Source of the DNA: Nectonema munidae
Taxonomy: Eukaryota > Nematomorpha > Nectonematoida > Nectonematidae
Assembly: GCA_030549495.1 (NCBI GenBank)
Contig: JAUIRK010000867.1
Coordinates: 346,999-410,998, forward strand
Direction: 5' to 3'
Length of the DNA stretch: 64,000 nucleotides
Part shown: positions 1-11,949 of the stretch, piece by piece
Layout of the letters: each line of letters opens with the position of its first letter
Numbering within the stretch: the first letter of the stretch is position 1
The notes under the pieces: model-generated
Told to the model about the DNA's origin: nothing
Database searches by the model: none
Seen by the model: only the letters and a program-made list of their open reading frames with translations
Program-made: the position numbers and the translations under genes

Positions 1-1161
1 CACAGGTTTGCATAACATGATGAGATAAGTTAGTTATGTCCTCCTGCGCCTTGAGAAATCTTGTACTTTCTCTTGCTTTGACCGCGCCTCGCCTGGACTG
101 ACGTCTAGCATTTTTGCTTTCCTAACGAAGTTCCATTTTGCCGAGATGCGGCTTCCTAGCTTGTCTGGGAGCTGAGAGAACCCTGGGTTGCTAACGTGCT
201 CAATTTTATCAAGTCATTTATTTTTAAGCTTAAAATATGTCTTGACAGCAAATCGAACAATGCAACTGGCTCGCCTCATATCATGATTCGTAACAAGAAG
301 AACATGACTTTACTTTGAAAGCAAAGTTTTTACCTACGCCATAGCTTGAATTTAAAAATGACCTACAAAATCCCCTTTCATGTGTATTAGTACAGTGCCA
401 AGCACAACATTTATCTCTAAGTTGTTCTGTTTAAATTTTCCCACGGATAAGACCTTTTGATTTTCTTCAGCATTTGAATACATGTATTCTTGCAATTTCA
501 ATTTTAATGTGAAACATTTCATTATTTCCTTCGCATTACAAAAGTATATGAACCTACTTAATTTAATCTCGCGAGGTAACTTATCTTCTATTATTAAAAC
601 TGTGTTTGAGTTCTAAACTTCATATCCTAAATTAATGGCTTTCAAATCAAAAATAGCGGTTTTAGCATACAGTTTTCAATACAGCAAGTTCTTTGTATCA
701 TTTATATCGTTAGAGACAACTACATAAGGATTGTTGTACCTTCTATCTAAACTTTCAAACATATCTTTAACGTTAACCTGTCAGCTTCTCACTATACAAA
801 ATGGAATTGAGCCTAACAATGTTTTCAATACTAGCGACGCGGTTGTAGCGCCATACACTCGTGATATGTTTTTAAAAAAGTCGCGTTTAAACGCTAAATA
901 CTCACTGACGTTCTCTTCAAATAATTTCATTTTCGGTAATTAAAATTTTAGCATGTTTTGTATGGTATTGCAGGGATCACCTTTCTTTTCTTCGGAAGCA
1001 ATTGTCCCTTATTAAAGTTAAAGAATCATTTTTTAAGTTTTTAAACGTTTCATATTTAGTGTATACGAGCTCATCTATTAATTTTTCAATGACACTTACC
1101 TTATCTTCTTTATATATTTCTTTATTAAGATTATTTGAGGATTTAATAACACCTACAATAC
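1..1161. other. Outer flank with decayed gag-like remnant
   Basis: AT-rich flank of the Ty3/gypsy fossil, matched in inverted orientation by about 62,130-63,310 at lower identity than the inner arms. On the minus strand around 640-950 short open pieces resemble the DUF1759-type Gag region of BEL/Pao-like elements (an EYLAFKRDF-like stretch). This is weak and looks like an old, much broken retroelement remnant. I recognise no intact gene here. Confidence 0.35.
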
Positions 1162-1465
1162 TGTATTATTCAAATAACCTTTCTTCATTATTATTATTAT
1201 TACTATTATCATCATTTTTGTTTATAAACTTACACATAATATCTTTTCATTTAACCATAATTATCTGTCATAGTTATATTTATTTTTGTCATTAATTATT
1301 TGTCATTAACACTTTTCTGAACATCACAATTCTTCTATTCTATTAATATAGACTTTTCTTTTACTATGCAAATTCTTATATATATATATATATGTAGTTA
1401 TGTCTTTTCACGCGCTATTTGTTGAATAAAAGCTCCAGCCTTTCAGATTCTTTCTATTCATCACA
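1162..1465 (+). repeat. 5' LTR
   Basis: 304 bp, TGT...ACA, preceded by the target duplication AATAC. It contains an AT-dinucleotide run near 1,378-1,393 and an AATAAA polyadenylation-type motif near its end. Confidence 0.9.
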
Positions 1466-1841
1466 ATTTTATTCAACATCCAACCCTTTATGGAAAAAGC
1501 CGTCAGACCAAAGGAGTTCAACGTTCTCCCTAACGAAGAACAAAGTGGAAAATTATGGAAGCACTGGTTTAGAGGATTCACTTACTACCTTGACTGTTTG
1601 AAGGATCACAGTCCCAACAAGCTTGAACTTCTCATCATTCACTTGGGACCTGACGTTGCTGAAAGCATTCAAAAGGCGTCAAGTTATGAGATGGCAATAA
1701 AGCAATTAAGTTTGTCGATCTGCAAGGAAAAACGTTTCAAACATCAATGGAACGTCGAAGAAATCCAGCTGGAAAAGCATCGTTCTTCTCAACGGCTCTA
1801 AATGTCAAGTACTCGTCGACACTGGGAGCACCGACAACTTC

Positions 1842-4487
1842 TTGGACAAAGATACTGCTCGTCGACTGAATTTGAAGCTATATCCCTGCAAAGAAAAGGT
1901 CAGCATGGCTTCTAGCAAGTTCAAAATGCAGGTTATGGGAAGAACTCGTGCTCAATTGCAAATTCAAAATAAAGTCTACGATAATGTGGAGTTCTTGATT
2001 TTACCTAACTTGTGGAAAGAGGTCATCTTGGGAATTAGTTTTCTCAAAAGACATAAAGACATCACCATGGAATTCCGTGGGAAAGAACCTTCTTTGGATT
2101 TCCAATATCACAGTGGAAACCTTGAAGCTCGTCATACATGTGCCACAAAGAACTCGAATGAAGTGAAACTTTTTAGATTCTTGTCTGCTAATTGTCGACC
2201 TCAGATAACAAGAACTAGAAAGTTCAGTGAAGATGATCAGCGATTTATACGAAGTGAAGTCCAGAGACTGCTGAAAGCTGGAGTTATTGAAGAATCCAAT
2301 TCTCCATGGCGAGCTCAAGTTGTCCTTGTTCCCAAAACCGCCGGAGGGAAGAGAATGGTAGTTGACTTCTCACGCACGATAAATAAGTTTACCTTAGCTG
2401 ACGCCTATCTTTTGCCTGATGTAAATGAATTGGCACATAAAGTAGCCAAATTCAAATACTTCAGTTTAATTGATCTTTCCGAAGCTTATTATCAAGTGGA
2501 ACTGGGAAAAGACGAGCGAATGTACACTGGGTTTGAAGCTGACGGTAGACTTTATCAATTCACGAAAATTCCGATGGGAGTAACCAATGGGGCCTCTGCA
2601 TTTCAGCGATACATCAATAACTTTATTTCGTTAAATAAACTTAGTGATACTTTTTCTTACATAGATGATGTAATAATCTGTGGGAAGACTTTGGAGCAAC
2701 ACAATCGCAATCTAAAGTCTTTTCTTAACGCAGCCAATTCCTATCAACTAAACATCAATTGGAGCAAAAGTAAGCAAGGACTCGCATCTATCAAGTTTCT
2801 TGGATATGAGATTGGTGATGGGGAGCTAAAGCCTGACAAGGATCGCATCAAACCTCTGACAGAAATGCCAATACCGCGAAGTTCTGCTGAAATGAAAAGA
2901 ATGATGGGATTCTTCTCATATTACGCCAAATGGATTTCCAATTACTCCACGAAAGTTCAATCTCTAACAAAAGTGACCTCCTTTCCTCTAACCAACAGTC
3001 AAATAAAAGTAATTCACTTTCTCAAAGAAGAAATTGGTAGATCTGCTTTACACGCAACCAAGAGTGGTGTGCCATTCGTTGTGGAAACAGACGCTTCAGA
3101 GAAGACAATCGCCGCCTCACTCTTGCAAAATGGAAGGCCTGTAGCATTCTTTTCCAAAACTCTTAATCTAGCAGAAACCAAAGCACACATCGTGGAGAAA
3201 GAAGCTTACGCCATCATCGCATCGGTACGACACTGGAAGCACTTCCTAATTGGACAACACTTTACCGTAGTGACGGACCAGAAAGCAGTTTCCTGCATTT
3301 TTAGCAATAATGGCAAGAACAAAATCAAAAACGACAAGATGCTTCGCTGGCGTTTGGAGTTAGCTTCATATTCCTTTGACATCAAGTATCGACCTGGAAT
3401 CGACAATTTATCTGCAGATGCGTTATCACGTGCATGTTCAATTTCAAAAGACTCGACGAAGCTAAAAGAGCTGCATGACTCACTGATCCATCCTGGAGTG
3501 CGAAGAATGAGTCACTTTGTCAGAAAAAAGAACCTACCCTTTTCAATGGACGAAATAAAAGTGATGACAAAGAACTGCCAAGTCTGTTGTAAATGCAAAC
3601 CAAGATTCTTCAAGTCTTACGGAGACCACATGGTAAAGTCTACAAAACCATTTGATAGACTATCTATCGACTTCAAAGGTCCTTTGCCATCAGAAACCAA
3701 GAACAAGTACATTCTCACTATCATTGACGAGTATTCTAGATTTCCATTTGCTTTTCCTTGCAAGGATACGACGTCAACTACGGTAATAAAATGTTTGCAA
3801 GAAGTTTTTGCAATCTTTGGACTACCTAAATATGTACACTCAGATCGCGGGAGCTCATTTTTATCGAGCGAACTTAAAACTTTTCTTTTAAGTAAAGGCG
3901 TAGCCTCGACTTTCACAACAGCTTATAATCCTCAAGGCAATTCTCAATGCGAAAGATACAACGGAATTATCTGGAAAACCGTCACTTTAGCAACAGAGAC
4001 TCAAGGACTGCCCATCGAAAAATGGGAAGACGTTCTTCCAGATTGCTTGAATGCACTCCGAACACTTCTGAACACATCAACTAATGAAACTCCGCATGAA
4101 AGATTATTTAAGTTTGAAAGAAACAGCGCCAACAATAAAGTTCCAGATTGGCTGTCTAATACAAAAACTGTTTGGATGAAGAAATTCCCTATCCCGTCGA
4201 AAGCAAAGCCTCAAGTGGAGTTAGTCGAACTTTTGGAAATTAATCCGCAATGCGCAAGGGTAAAATCGCAAAATGGGAAGGAGAACACCGTGGCTCTCAA
4301 GCATCTTGCCCCCAACCAAACTGAAAAGGAATTAGAAGAAACCTCTTGCTCTGAATACACTAAGGATCCTTCTCCAAACGAAGAACCCAGCAACGGTGAA
4401 GAATCAAAAGTGGAAGCACCACACCTAAGAAGATCAACAAGGGAACGAAAGCCTGTCAAGAAATATGGCATAGACAATTCCCATTAG
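1842..4487 (+). CDS. Pol region of Ty3/gypsy fossil (left copy)
   Basis: Open frame of 881 codons. Visible in order: the C-terminal part of the retropepsin region; reverse transcriptase with LVPKTAGGKRMVVDF and the active-site box YIDD; RNase H with the VVETDASE motif; the integrase zinc-binding region (H..H and C..C spacing around HPGVRRMSHF and CQVCCKC); and the integrase core with IDFKGP, HSDRGSSF and NPQGNSQCERYNG. A charged tail follows. Order and motifs are those of Ty3/gypsy elements. It is part of an element that is broken as a whole. Confidence 0.9.
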   Translation: MDKDTARRLNLKLYPCKEKVSMASSKFKMQVMGRTRAQLQIQNKVYDNVEFLILPNLWKEVILGISFLKRHKDITMEFRGKEPSLDFQYHSGNLEARHTCATKNSNEVKLFRFLSANCRPQITRTRKFSEDDQRFIRSEVQRLLKAGVIEESNSPWRAQVVLVPKTAGGKRMVVDFSRTINKFTLADAYLLPDVNELAHKVAKFKYFSLIDLSEAYYQVELGKDERMYTGFEADGRLYQFTKIPMGVTNGASAFQRYINNFISLNKLSDTFSYIDDVIICGKTLEQHNRNLKSFLNAANSYQLNINWSKSKQGLASIKFLGYEIGDGELKPDKDRIKPLTEMPIPRSSAEMKRMMGFFSYYAKWISNYSTKVQSLTKVTSFPLTNSQIKVIHFLKEEIGRSALHATKSGVPFVVETDASEKTIAASLLQNGRPVAFFSKTLNLAETKAHIVEKEAYAIIASVRHWKHFLIGQHFTVVTDQKAVSCIFSNNGKNKIKNDKMLRWRLELASYSFDIKYRPGIDNLSADALSRACSISKDSTKLKELHDSLIHPGVRRMSHFVRKKNLPFSMDEIKVMTKNCQVCCKCKPRFFKSYGDHMVKSTKPFDRLSIDFKGPLPSETKNKYILTIIDEYSRFPFAFPCKDTTSTTVIKCLQEVFAIFGLPKYVHSDRGSSFLSSELKTFLLSKGVASTFTTAYNPQGNSQCERYNGIIWKTVTLATETQGLPIEKWEDVLPDCLNALRTLLNTSTNETPHERLFKFERNSANNKVPDWLSNTKTVWMKKFPIPSKAKPQVELVELLEINPQCARVKSQNGKENTVALKHLAPNQTEKELEETSCSEYTKDPSPNEEPSNGEESKVEAPHLRRSTRERKPVKKYGIDNSH

Positions 4488-4497
4488 TGCGGAAGAT

Positions 4498-4803
4498 TGT
4501 ATTATTCAAATAACCTTTCTTCATTATTATTATTATTACTATTATCATCATTTTTGTTTATAAACTTACACATAATATCTTTTCATTTAACCATAATTAT
4601 CTGTCATAGTTATATTTATTTTTGTCATTAATTATTTGTCATTAACACTTCTCTGAACATCACAATTCTTCTATTCTATTAATATAGACTTTTCTTTTAC
4701 TATGCAAATTCTTATATATATATATATATATGTAGTTATGTCTTTTCACGCGCTATTTGTTGAATAAAAGCTCCAGCCTTTCAGATTCTTTCTATTCATC
4801 ACA
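4498..4803 (+). repeat. 3' LTR
   Basis: 306 bp, nearly identical to the 5' LTR; the main visible difference is the length of the AT-dinucleotide run. It is followed by the target duplication AATAC. It starts just after the polypurine-like GCGGAAGAT. Confidence 0.9.
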
Positions 4804-4808
4804 AATAC

Positions 4809-5995
4809 CAATTAGCTTTTCTTTGTTCAAATACTTAACATAAAAATGTAGGAATCTATGTTTGCTTTGCAAGTCCAATACTTTTCCCATACATCTATTA
4901 TCCACTCATCTTCATCTTGACCCCCACTTTATTTCTTATGCTTCTCTACGACTTCATTATAAAGGAGTTCTGACTTATTTTCCGTTTGAGTCAGCAGTTC
5001 CTCTAAATCTCTTATACAACTAAATAAGATGATCAATTTTATTACAAAAATTTGTCAAAGCCCTTTTAGCTCTAACGCGATCATGCATACTGAGTGAGTG
5101 TAACTTAAAAATTGAAATAAATTAAACCAACAAAAATATGAGTATGATATCTGTGCCAACAAAAACGGGTGAAATAAATGCAAATCAAAAGAATACTTCT
5201 TTGGATTGTTACGTTGAACGCGTAATTTGATGAAATAATTTCATTATGATGAAGGAAAGTTAGTAGAGGTTTTCTATCTTCTTTTTTCGAGATATTTCTA
5301 GCCCAACAACTTTCTATGGCTCATTGAATAACTTTTTTAAATGATGGGCGGTGAATTAACAGAGGTCTTCAATCTTCACTTGACTTTTTCTTTCGCTTAT
5401 TGATACCTTTTTTGTTGATCACGGTGAAGATCCAAAGAAGTGATACCTCTGTTTTTTGTAATCTTTTTTCTGTTGTGTTCTTTATATATATATATGTATG
5501 TCATGTATGGAGTAAACTAGTTATATAATATGGACTGGTTTCCAAATAAAGTGTTTTTAAATCCTATTTCCTTACCATTTTTACATATTTTTCTTACACA
5601 ATGCAACAAAATATTACACTTACTACTTATATCCTAAAAAACTTTGGAGATGCTGTCCTCCAACATTACAGAAGACTCGAGGGAACTATTTTGAAGACTC
5701 CATATTACACAGTAATATAAGAACATTCCAGAGATCAACAAGAGATTTTAATGAGAATTCCCCTCATCAACACACATAGTAGACAAATCTAGGTGGGCAA
5801 AAAATCTTTCTTCAACCCCTCTCTCTCTACAGATGAATTTAAATTTCTAACAATTCTAACATGTTCAACATATGCATTTATTTTTTTTACATCCTTCAAT
5901 TCATTTATCTTTCAAAAACTTTATCGAACAAGTACAAAATAAATATGGTGAAAGTTATCTGTTGTGTAAGGAAATTTTCCTGGCATTATTTTAAT
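4809..5995. other. AT-rich non-coding stretch
   Basis: No credible coding frame. It has two diverged copies of a segment containing AGAGGT(T/C)TTC near 5,265 and 5,363, and an AT run at 5,482-5,495 followed by AATAAAG near 5,546. These could be remains of an older LTR, but I cannot find a partner copy. Mirrored at about 57,276-58,467. Confidence 0.4.
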
Positions 5996-6560
5996 CTAAA
6001 CGCGTGAATAAATAGGAATGGGTGGAAATGACTGAATAGGCACTCCTTTATACCGCTTATCGATGAAGTGGTACAGGTTGCACTTTCTAGCAAACTCAAA
6101 TGAAATATGATGGACGCTTAGGCACCCGTGGACCTTAACGCTGACGTCATTCAGCTTGACTTGAATGAAGATGCTCAATGCTCATGCTGGCAAAAGCCTC
6201 AGGGGTGTGCTCGCGCAGAGTTGAGATGGTGCTGCACATTTTTTGTTGATGAGTTTTTCGATGAGGTTATGGCCTTGCACATCTAAAGTGTTCTGGCTCT
6301 GTATGTAGAGAGTTTGTTGGCGTAGATTTGCAAGGCTTTTTCGCTTCGCAGAAGACAGACGAACGAGAGATCCATGCATTCAAGTACTTTTGCTCTGTCG
6401 CTGTTGGCCAGGACCTCGCGCCGCAAATTGTCAAATGCTGCGGCACTTCACACTCGGAGCTGAAAATTTTTGCTTCTTGTGGACGACTCTTCATCATTGG
6501 AGTTAAACATCACGGGTTTGTCGTTGTCTGTGATGCCAAGCGCCTTTAGCCTACTTATCT
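5996..6560 (-). pseudogene. Unrecognised coding-like remnant
   Basis: Higher GC than its surroundings, with several overlapping 60-76-codon frames on the minus strand (5,996-6,178; 6,182-6,379; 6,267-6,497). In one frame the stretch FDNLRREVLANSDRAKVLEC reads like degraded protein, possibly Gag-like, but I recognise no family. The segment is the same in the right arm (56,722-57,275). It is probably a decayed gene or element fragment. Confidence 0.3.
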
Positions 6561-8228
6561 TCAAAATTTTCAGCCTCAGTATCTTCGGATAAATCATCTA
6601 ATTTCAAGAGGTAAAATTTTAAGGAATGAATTGTGTGCGAATATTATATCTCACTTTTTAATCATCAATTGACACTAGAAAGAGCACAAAGTTGTTTTTA
6701 TCAAAACGACACTTTTATTTCTAAGCACAATTTGATTATGAAAAAACATCAAAAATCATAAATATTTCCCTAAAGTTTTTCTAGTAAACCTAAAGTTTAT
6801 AGTTAATTGAAAAAATTTTATACATTATAGAGAACATTTTTTATTGTATCGTCTAAATAAGTCAATATTTGAACATAATTAATTTACTATTATTCAATTT
6901 AAAAAAAACTTTCAAAAAACATTTTTAAGAGATGAGATTTTTAAAGTTAAAAAATTTCTTTAATAAAGATGCTATTCCATTGTGCAACCAAATTTAATAC
7001 TATCATATCATTCTTAAAAGGCCTCGCAATGGCAACTTTAAAGTTTCGAAAAAATTAATTTGTAAAATTTGTCAGTATTTGATTGAAATAAAAAACAATA
7101 ACAGCGCATACATTTTTGGAAATTAAAATTTTTAATAATAGTAATTTAGATTTAAAAAATAAAGTTTATCTTAGTGTGATACAGTCTAATCATTTTTATT
7201 AAGCCGAAAATGGCAAATTTGAAGTTTCATGAAAATTGAAGAAGTTTAGTTAGAGCTTGGATCAAGCCATATATATGGCTTTAGGATCCCATCGCTTTTT
7301 GTGTTGTAATTTAATTTCTTTCTTGATGATTAATCCAACCTCTGCCATTTGTGAAGTATTCATCTTTTTATTTCTTTCGTCATAAAGATTTTGAAATCAT
7401 TTTCCGTGTTTTACCTTGTATCCCCGCCACACCCACTTCAGCCATATGGCTTTAGAAATCAAATTTTTATCAATTCGTTTTTTAATAAAAAGATACAGGT
7501 TTTCTTAAATTTTTCAATAAAAATTATAGATAACTAATTATATTTTTTATGTACAATTTTTTTGAAATGTTTTTTTATTTTAGGTCGATTTTTGTTCTGA
7601 TTTGACAAATTTTTACTATAAATAGTCAATAATTTCACAATTTTGTTGCAATTTTTAACCTTCAATCCTTTTGCGTACTTCACAAACCTTCACATCTAAA
7701 ATTCAAAAAACAAAATTATTACTCCTAATCATCTTTAAGAAGTCGTATTTTTCTTTTAACTTTTAGTTATATTATTTTTGTGCATTTTTTGTGATTTTTC
7801 TTCTTCTGATCTGATGTGCAAAATAAATCCTAAGAAGGAACTTTAGATCGAATTTTTTGTTTTTCTCGATTCGAAACTGGAATCATGAGAAAAACGGAAG
7901 TTTCAAGGACCTATAAATCTTTTGCTTTTAAATCCCTTATCTTTTAGAATATTAATATCATGAAGATTATCATTTTTCCTTCTTTTCACGTGTATAGCGA
8001 GCATCATTATAAATAGATAATTGAAAAATTAAAAAATAATAACTCATCTTTGTAATTTGAAAATTTTAATAGCAATAAAAACATATGTTAGATTTTTTAT
8101 TTATGGAACATCAGAAAGAATCAGAATGCGTACCCGACATTAAGGAATATCCTAAAAACATTACTTTTCTGCGCTTCAAAGCTTTTTTCTAAACTACTTT
8201 GAATTCCCAAGCACTTTCACATTTATTA
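6561..8228. other. AT-rich spacer with a dispersed repeat
   Basis: No gene seen. It contains an 18-bp perfect palindrome (7,264-7,281). At 7,460-7,560 is a copy of a dispersed repeat that recurs inverted at 27,330-27,445; the shared core includes ATCAATTCGTTTTTTAATAA and, about 70 bp on, TTATGTACAATTTTT. Confidence 0.5.
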
Positions 8229-8717
8229 TTAGTGCTTCGTAACGTGTACCAAGAGTCCATCAAAACTCCTTAACAGGTCATGCGAAAAGAAGGTAGACAG
8301 AGATGAAAAGCGAAAATAGTGCAACATATCATCAATCAAAGTAACTAACACACGTGACCTTGATCTCGGCGCAACACATAACAGGAAAAAAGCCAAGCGA
8401 AAACGCCCACCTCCATGCATACTTGAAGATAGAAACTCATATTTTTGCGTGTTAGGCAAAACTATCAACATATCAAGCATCGTCTAGTACATCTAGCACT
8501 TACAAAGGCTAAAAGCGCATATTTTGTCGCTTCACCTTGCGACATCTTCAATACTCTTCTCCACCACTCATTTCACAGCCTTAAAAAATATTTTCCGCTT
8601 TTAACACTATTTCAAAGTTTAATCTTTTTGAGTAAGTTTTGGATTTTGTTTTATGAATTTGAAAATGGATTAGTTGCAATTTGGGAAGTTATCTCCATGG
8701 TTGCTGTTACATTGTAG
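8229..8717. other. Unassigned open frames on both strands
   Basis: There is an 83-codon frame on the minus strand (8,229-8,480) and a 90-codon frame on the plus strand (8,445-8,717). Both are kept in the right arm, but that follows from the arm identity and is no evidence of selection. No domain or motif is recognised, and neither is a confident gene. Confidence 0.2.
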
Positions 8718-9626
8718 ACATGTTTACAGGACGTCTTAAAAGAACAAGTAGAACTTAACTTCAGCGCATTTTAGGCAAACATAAAAAGTTTTCAACTTTG
8801 CGCGGTTAGAGGCCAATTTAATCTAAACAATAAAAAAGAACAATAAAAAAGTGTCGTGATTTAAAAAATAAGCTCCTAACGTTTATTCAATTGAAGAATG
8901 AGAGCTATTCTAGGTAATCATCTAGTTATAGTGATAATTCTAAAAAGTAATAGTTAATTGGGAAGTTAGTTAAATAGCTAGTTAATCATTTAGTTAATTA
9001 TTAGTTCGTTAGCAGACGTTTTTACCAAAGGGATCGAGGTGAGCGGTCCTTTCCTGGCCACACAACCTATATAGTTGCATTACCATTGATCAAAGCGCAA
9101 AAAAAATAGTATAGACTTTGAAAGTGTTAAAAAAAAAATTAATAATCTTATTATAGGAAAAGTATTTATTTTTTTTAAATTTATTAATTATTACTAAGTT
9201 TTTAAAAAATCTAATTTGTTGTGTAATCCAAAAAATAATGAAATTTTGACACAAAAGGAGTAAAACAGATGACATCACTGAGAGAACTCATTTATTTCAA
9301 CACTAAAAAGGGATAAAAAAAATTATTATGAAAGAATTTTTTGATATCAATATATTAGAATAAATGACTAATAATTTTTAGTATATTTTATATTATATTA
9401 TAATATCTAAAGGAGATTGTAAGTTAATTTTCTTGATGAAATTATCAAAATACATGAAATATTATGAGTATATCAACGGCAACTAAATTTAATAAAAATT
9501 ATTTTATAAAAATTAAAACTATCAGTATGAACTATAATTATAACTTGATTAAGATTTTTAAAATAATATTCAAATAATCTTTATTAAAAAATTGATTTTC
9601 CAATTTTGTAGTTAAATTAACTATAT
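8718..9626. other. AT-rich spacer
   Basis: No gene seen. Around 8,950-9,010 are degenerate TAGTTAAT-like repeats, followed by a short GC-richer block (9,020-9,065). It ends at the LINE insertion point. Confidence 0.4.
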
Positions 9627-9960
9627 AATAATAATAATAATAATAATAATTTTATTTTCAAAAGTATATATTTTAAAAGAAATTTGCGAACAAAAATAAA
9701 TATGGATAGATCGGCATCGAACCAAAAGTATAAGGAGATTAAAGGCAAAATTTACTTTTGAAGGTTGGTATCAAAGGCCATTAAAACCGCTGAAAGAGAC
9801 ATCAACCTGCTTTTAAAATCTTGATGTTAACAGGGAATATATGTTGGAAATGCCATAAAAAGAATCGTAATAAAAGTGAAGATATGAGGAAGTGAAAGAA
9901 AAAGAGAAACATAATCTATAATTAAGAATAGATTACATTCCTAAATAGGTATAGAATCCA

Positions 9961-11949
9961 TTAGAGAGAAGTGGTTATGTTTTTGCAAACAAAACAATTT
10001 GATGATACGCATTGAGTGATTGAAGCATAGGAACTATTAAAATTTGCTAAGACCATCTTTTGAAATGCTTTAATATTTGTAAAAAACTGATTGAAAAAAA
10101 GTTCATTGGTATTGTAGAGTGTAGAAATTTTGTATGTAAAGCATTCTCTTGATTTGAAATAATTATAAAAAGGTATAGACATTTTACCAGCAAAACGGGG
10201 AGACCTTCTGTTTTTCTCAAAGTTAAAAGAGATAAATATGTTGAAAATTGGAGGCAACATATTGTGCAAAAATTTGTACAACGTATTATTTACATTGAAA
10301 TTATATATATCTTCAAGTTTGAGCAAGTGGTGTTCGTGAAATATTCTGTTTGTATGAGAAATTGGATGAAGGTTGAAGACAACTCTTAGTGTTTTTTTTT
10401 GTAATGAAAAGAGAGTTGTGTCTTTTGTATGTCCCCAGTTGAATATGCTGTATCTAAGATGAGGTAGAAAAAGGGTTTTATAAAGAAGTAGCATTGTTTT
10501 AGTAGGGAGGAATCTTTTGGCTTGTCTTAGAATACCAGAGATATAAGCCAATTTGTGAGAGATATGAGATAAATGGCTTTGCCAAGAGAGATTACTCTTG
10601 ACAATCAAACCCAAGTAATTAAATTCGTTAACCTTTTCATAACCAAGCTTTTCTAAGTAGTTTGCATATTGAGTATCGCCAAATCTGTACGAAAAGGAAA
10701 TATATTTAGACTTTTTTTTGTTCAAAGACAAGCCATTTTGCATAAACCAATTTTGTAACATCCTAACATTTCTCTCGAGAAAGTGATCATTTAAATTTTC
10801 ATGTTCCAAAAGTACTGTTATGTCATCCGCATACATTAGAACTCTTGCATCTGATGTGACACTAGCAATGTCGTTCATAAAGATGTTGAAAAGAACTGGG
10901 GCTAAAATTGTACCTTGAGGCACTCCAGAAATCACTTTCTTTTTATCAGATATGCAATCATTGACATAGACCCTTTGAGATCTGTTTTCAAGATACGATT
11001 TGAAGAATTCAATAGTGGCATCAGTAAAACCATATAGTCTTAATTTGGACAAAAGTAAGGAATGGGGTAGGGAGTCGAATGCGCGGCTTGTATCTAGAAA
11101 CAGAGAACAAACTTGGTTTCTTCTGTCAAGGGAAGAGATTACGCAGTTCAAGAAGTAAGTATGCAAAATTTCTGTAGAATAGTGCTTTCTAAATCCAAAT
11201 TGAAATGGAGATAAGAGGTTGTGAGTTGTAAGGTAGTTATCGAGCTGTTTGTGAATAATTTTTTCAAATACTTTTGAGACAGAACTTACGATTGATATAG
11301 GTCGGTAGTTTACAACATCACTTTTGTCACCCTTTTTGTGGACAGGAATTATTTTGGTACTTTTCAAAATTTCAGGAAAGGTGTTATTCTGGATGCATAA
11401 GTTGAATGATTTCATCAGGGGATGTGCAATGTAGTTTTGAACTTTTTTCAAATCATAAACTGATAGGCCATACACATCTTCAGAGCGACTACTTTTTAAA
11501 GAATTGAAGGACAAAAGAATATCATTCATAGAGATATCTTTGAGAAAAAATGTTGAAGATTTAGACTCAAGGGTAAGTGTACTATCTTTGTGTACGTAAG
11601 TACTATTAAAGCTTTCAGCGAAGTAATCACTAAATAGTTTACAGATAGAAACATCCCTTGATACTTCGACATCATTAACAACCATATGGGAGATTTTAGA
11701 CTTGGCTCTAGGCTTTACAAAAGAATTAATAATTCTCCAGGTAAACTTTGTATCCTTATTATTACTTAGTATTTTTTCAAAATAATTTCTTTTTAAATTT
11801 TTGGCTGTATATTTAACTTGATTTCTCAGAAAGACAAAGATATCTCTTAATTCGTAAGTCTTTGATTTTTTCCATTTAGAGTAGGCCTTATTTCTTTTAT
11901 TAATTAATTCTATAAGGTTTTCATTGACCCAACTATTTTTTATTTTCCT
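9961..11949 (-). pseudogene. LINE reverse transcriptase (ORF2 C-terminal part)
   Basis: A minus-strand open frame that begins upstream of its first ATG (11,685) and runs to 9,961. It contains the non-LTR reverse transcriptase blocks: IIPVHKKGDKSDVVNYRPIS, the catalytic aspartate in FLDTSRAFDSLP, GVPQGTILAPVLFNIFMNDI and the active-site box MYADD. A C-terminal region with LRVVFNLHP follows. No RNase H domain is seen. Together with the upstream endonuclease this is one ORF2 with one frameshift. The 3' UTR (9,651-9,960) carries no further frame. Confidence 0.88.

Larger units (their letters stand above)
1162..4803 (+). mobile_element. Ty3/gypsy LTR retrotransposon fossil (left copy)
   Basis: About 3.6 kb. 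Two LTRs of about 305 bp (1,162-1,465 and 4,498-4,803) start TGT and end ACA, and are flanked by the 5-bp target duplication AATAC (1,157-1,161 and 4,804-4,808). The internal part has a Gag-like region, an aspartic-protease region, then reverse transcriptase, RNase H and integrase in Ty3/gypsy order; no envelope gene is seen. The LTRs are nearly identical to each other, so the insertion is young on the sequence scale. It is broken, with few breaks. The same insertion with the same target duplication is in the right arm, so it predates the duplication. Confidence 0.93.

Noticed and set aside
7264-7281. 18-bp perfect palindrome AAGCCATATATATGGCTT
   Set aside because: Short, AT-rich and isolated; there is no gene nearby for it to regulate.
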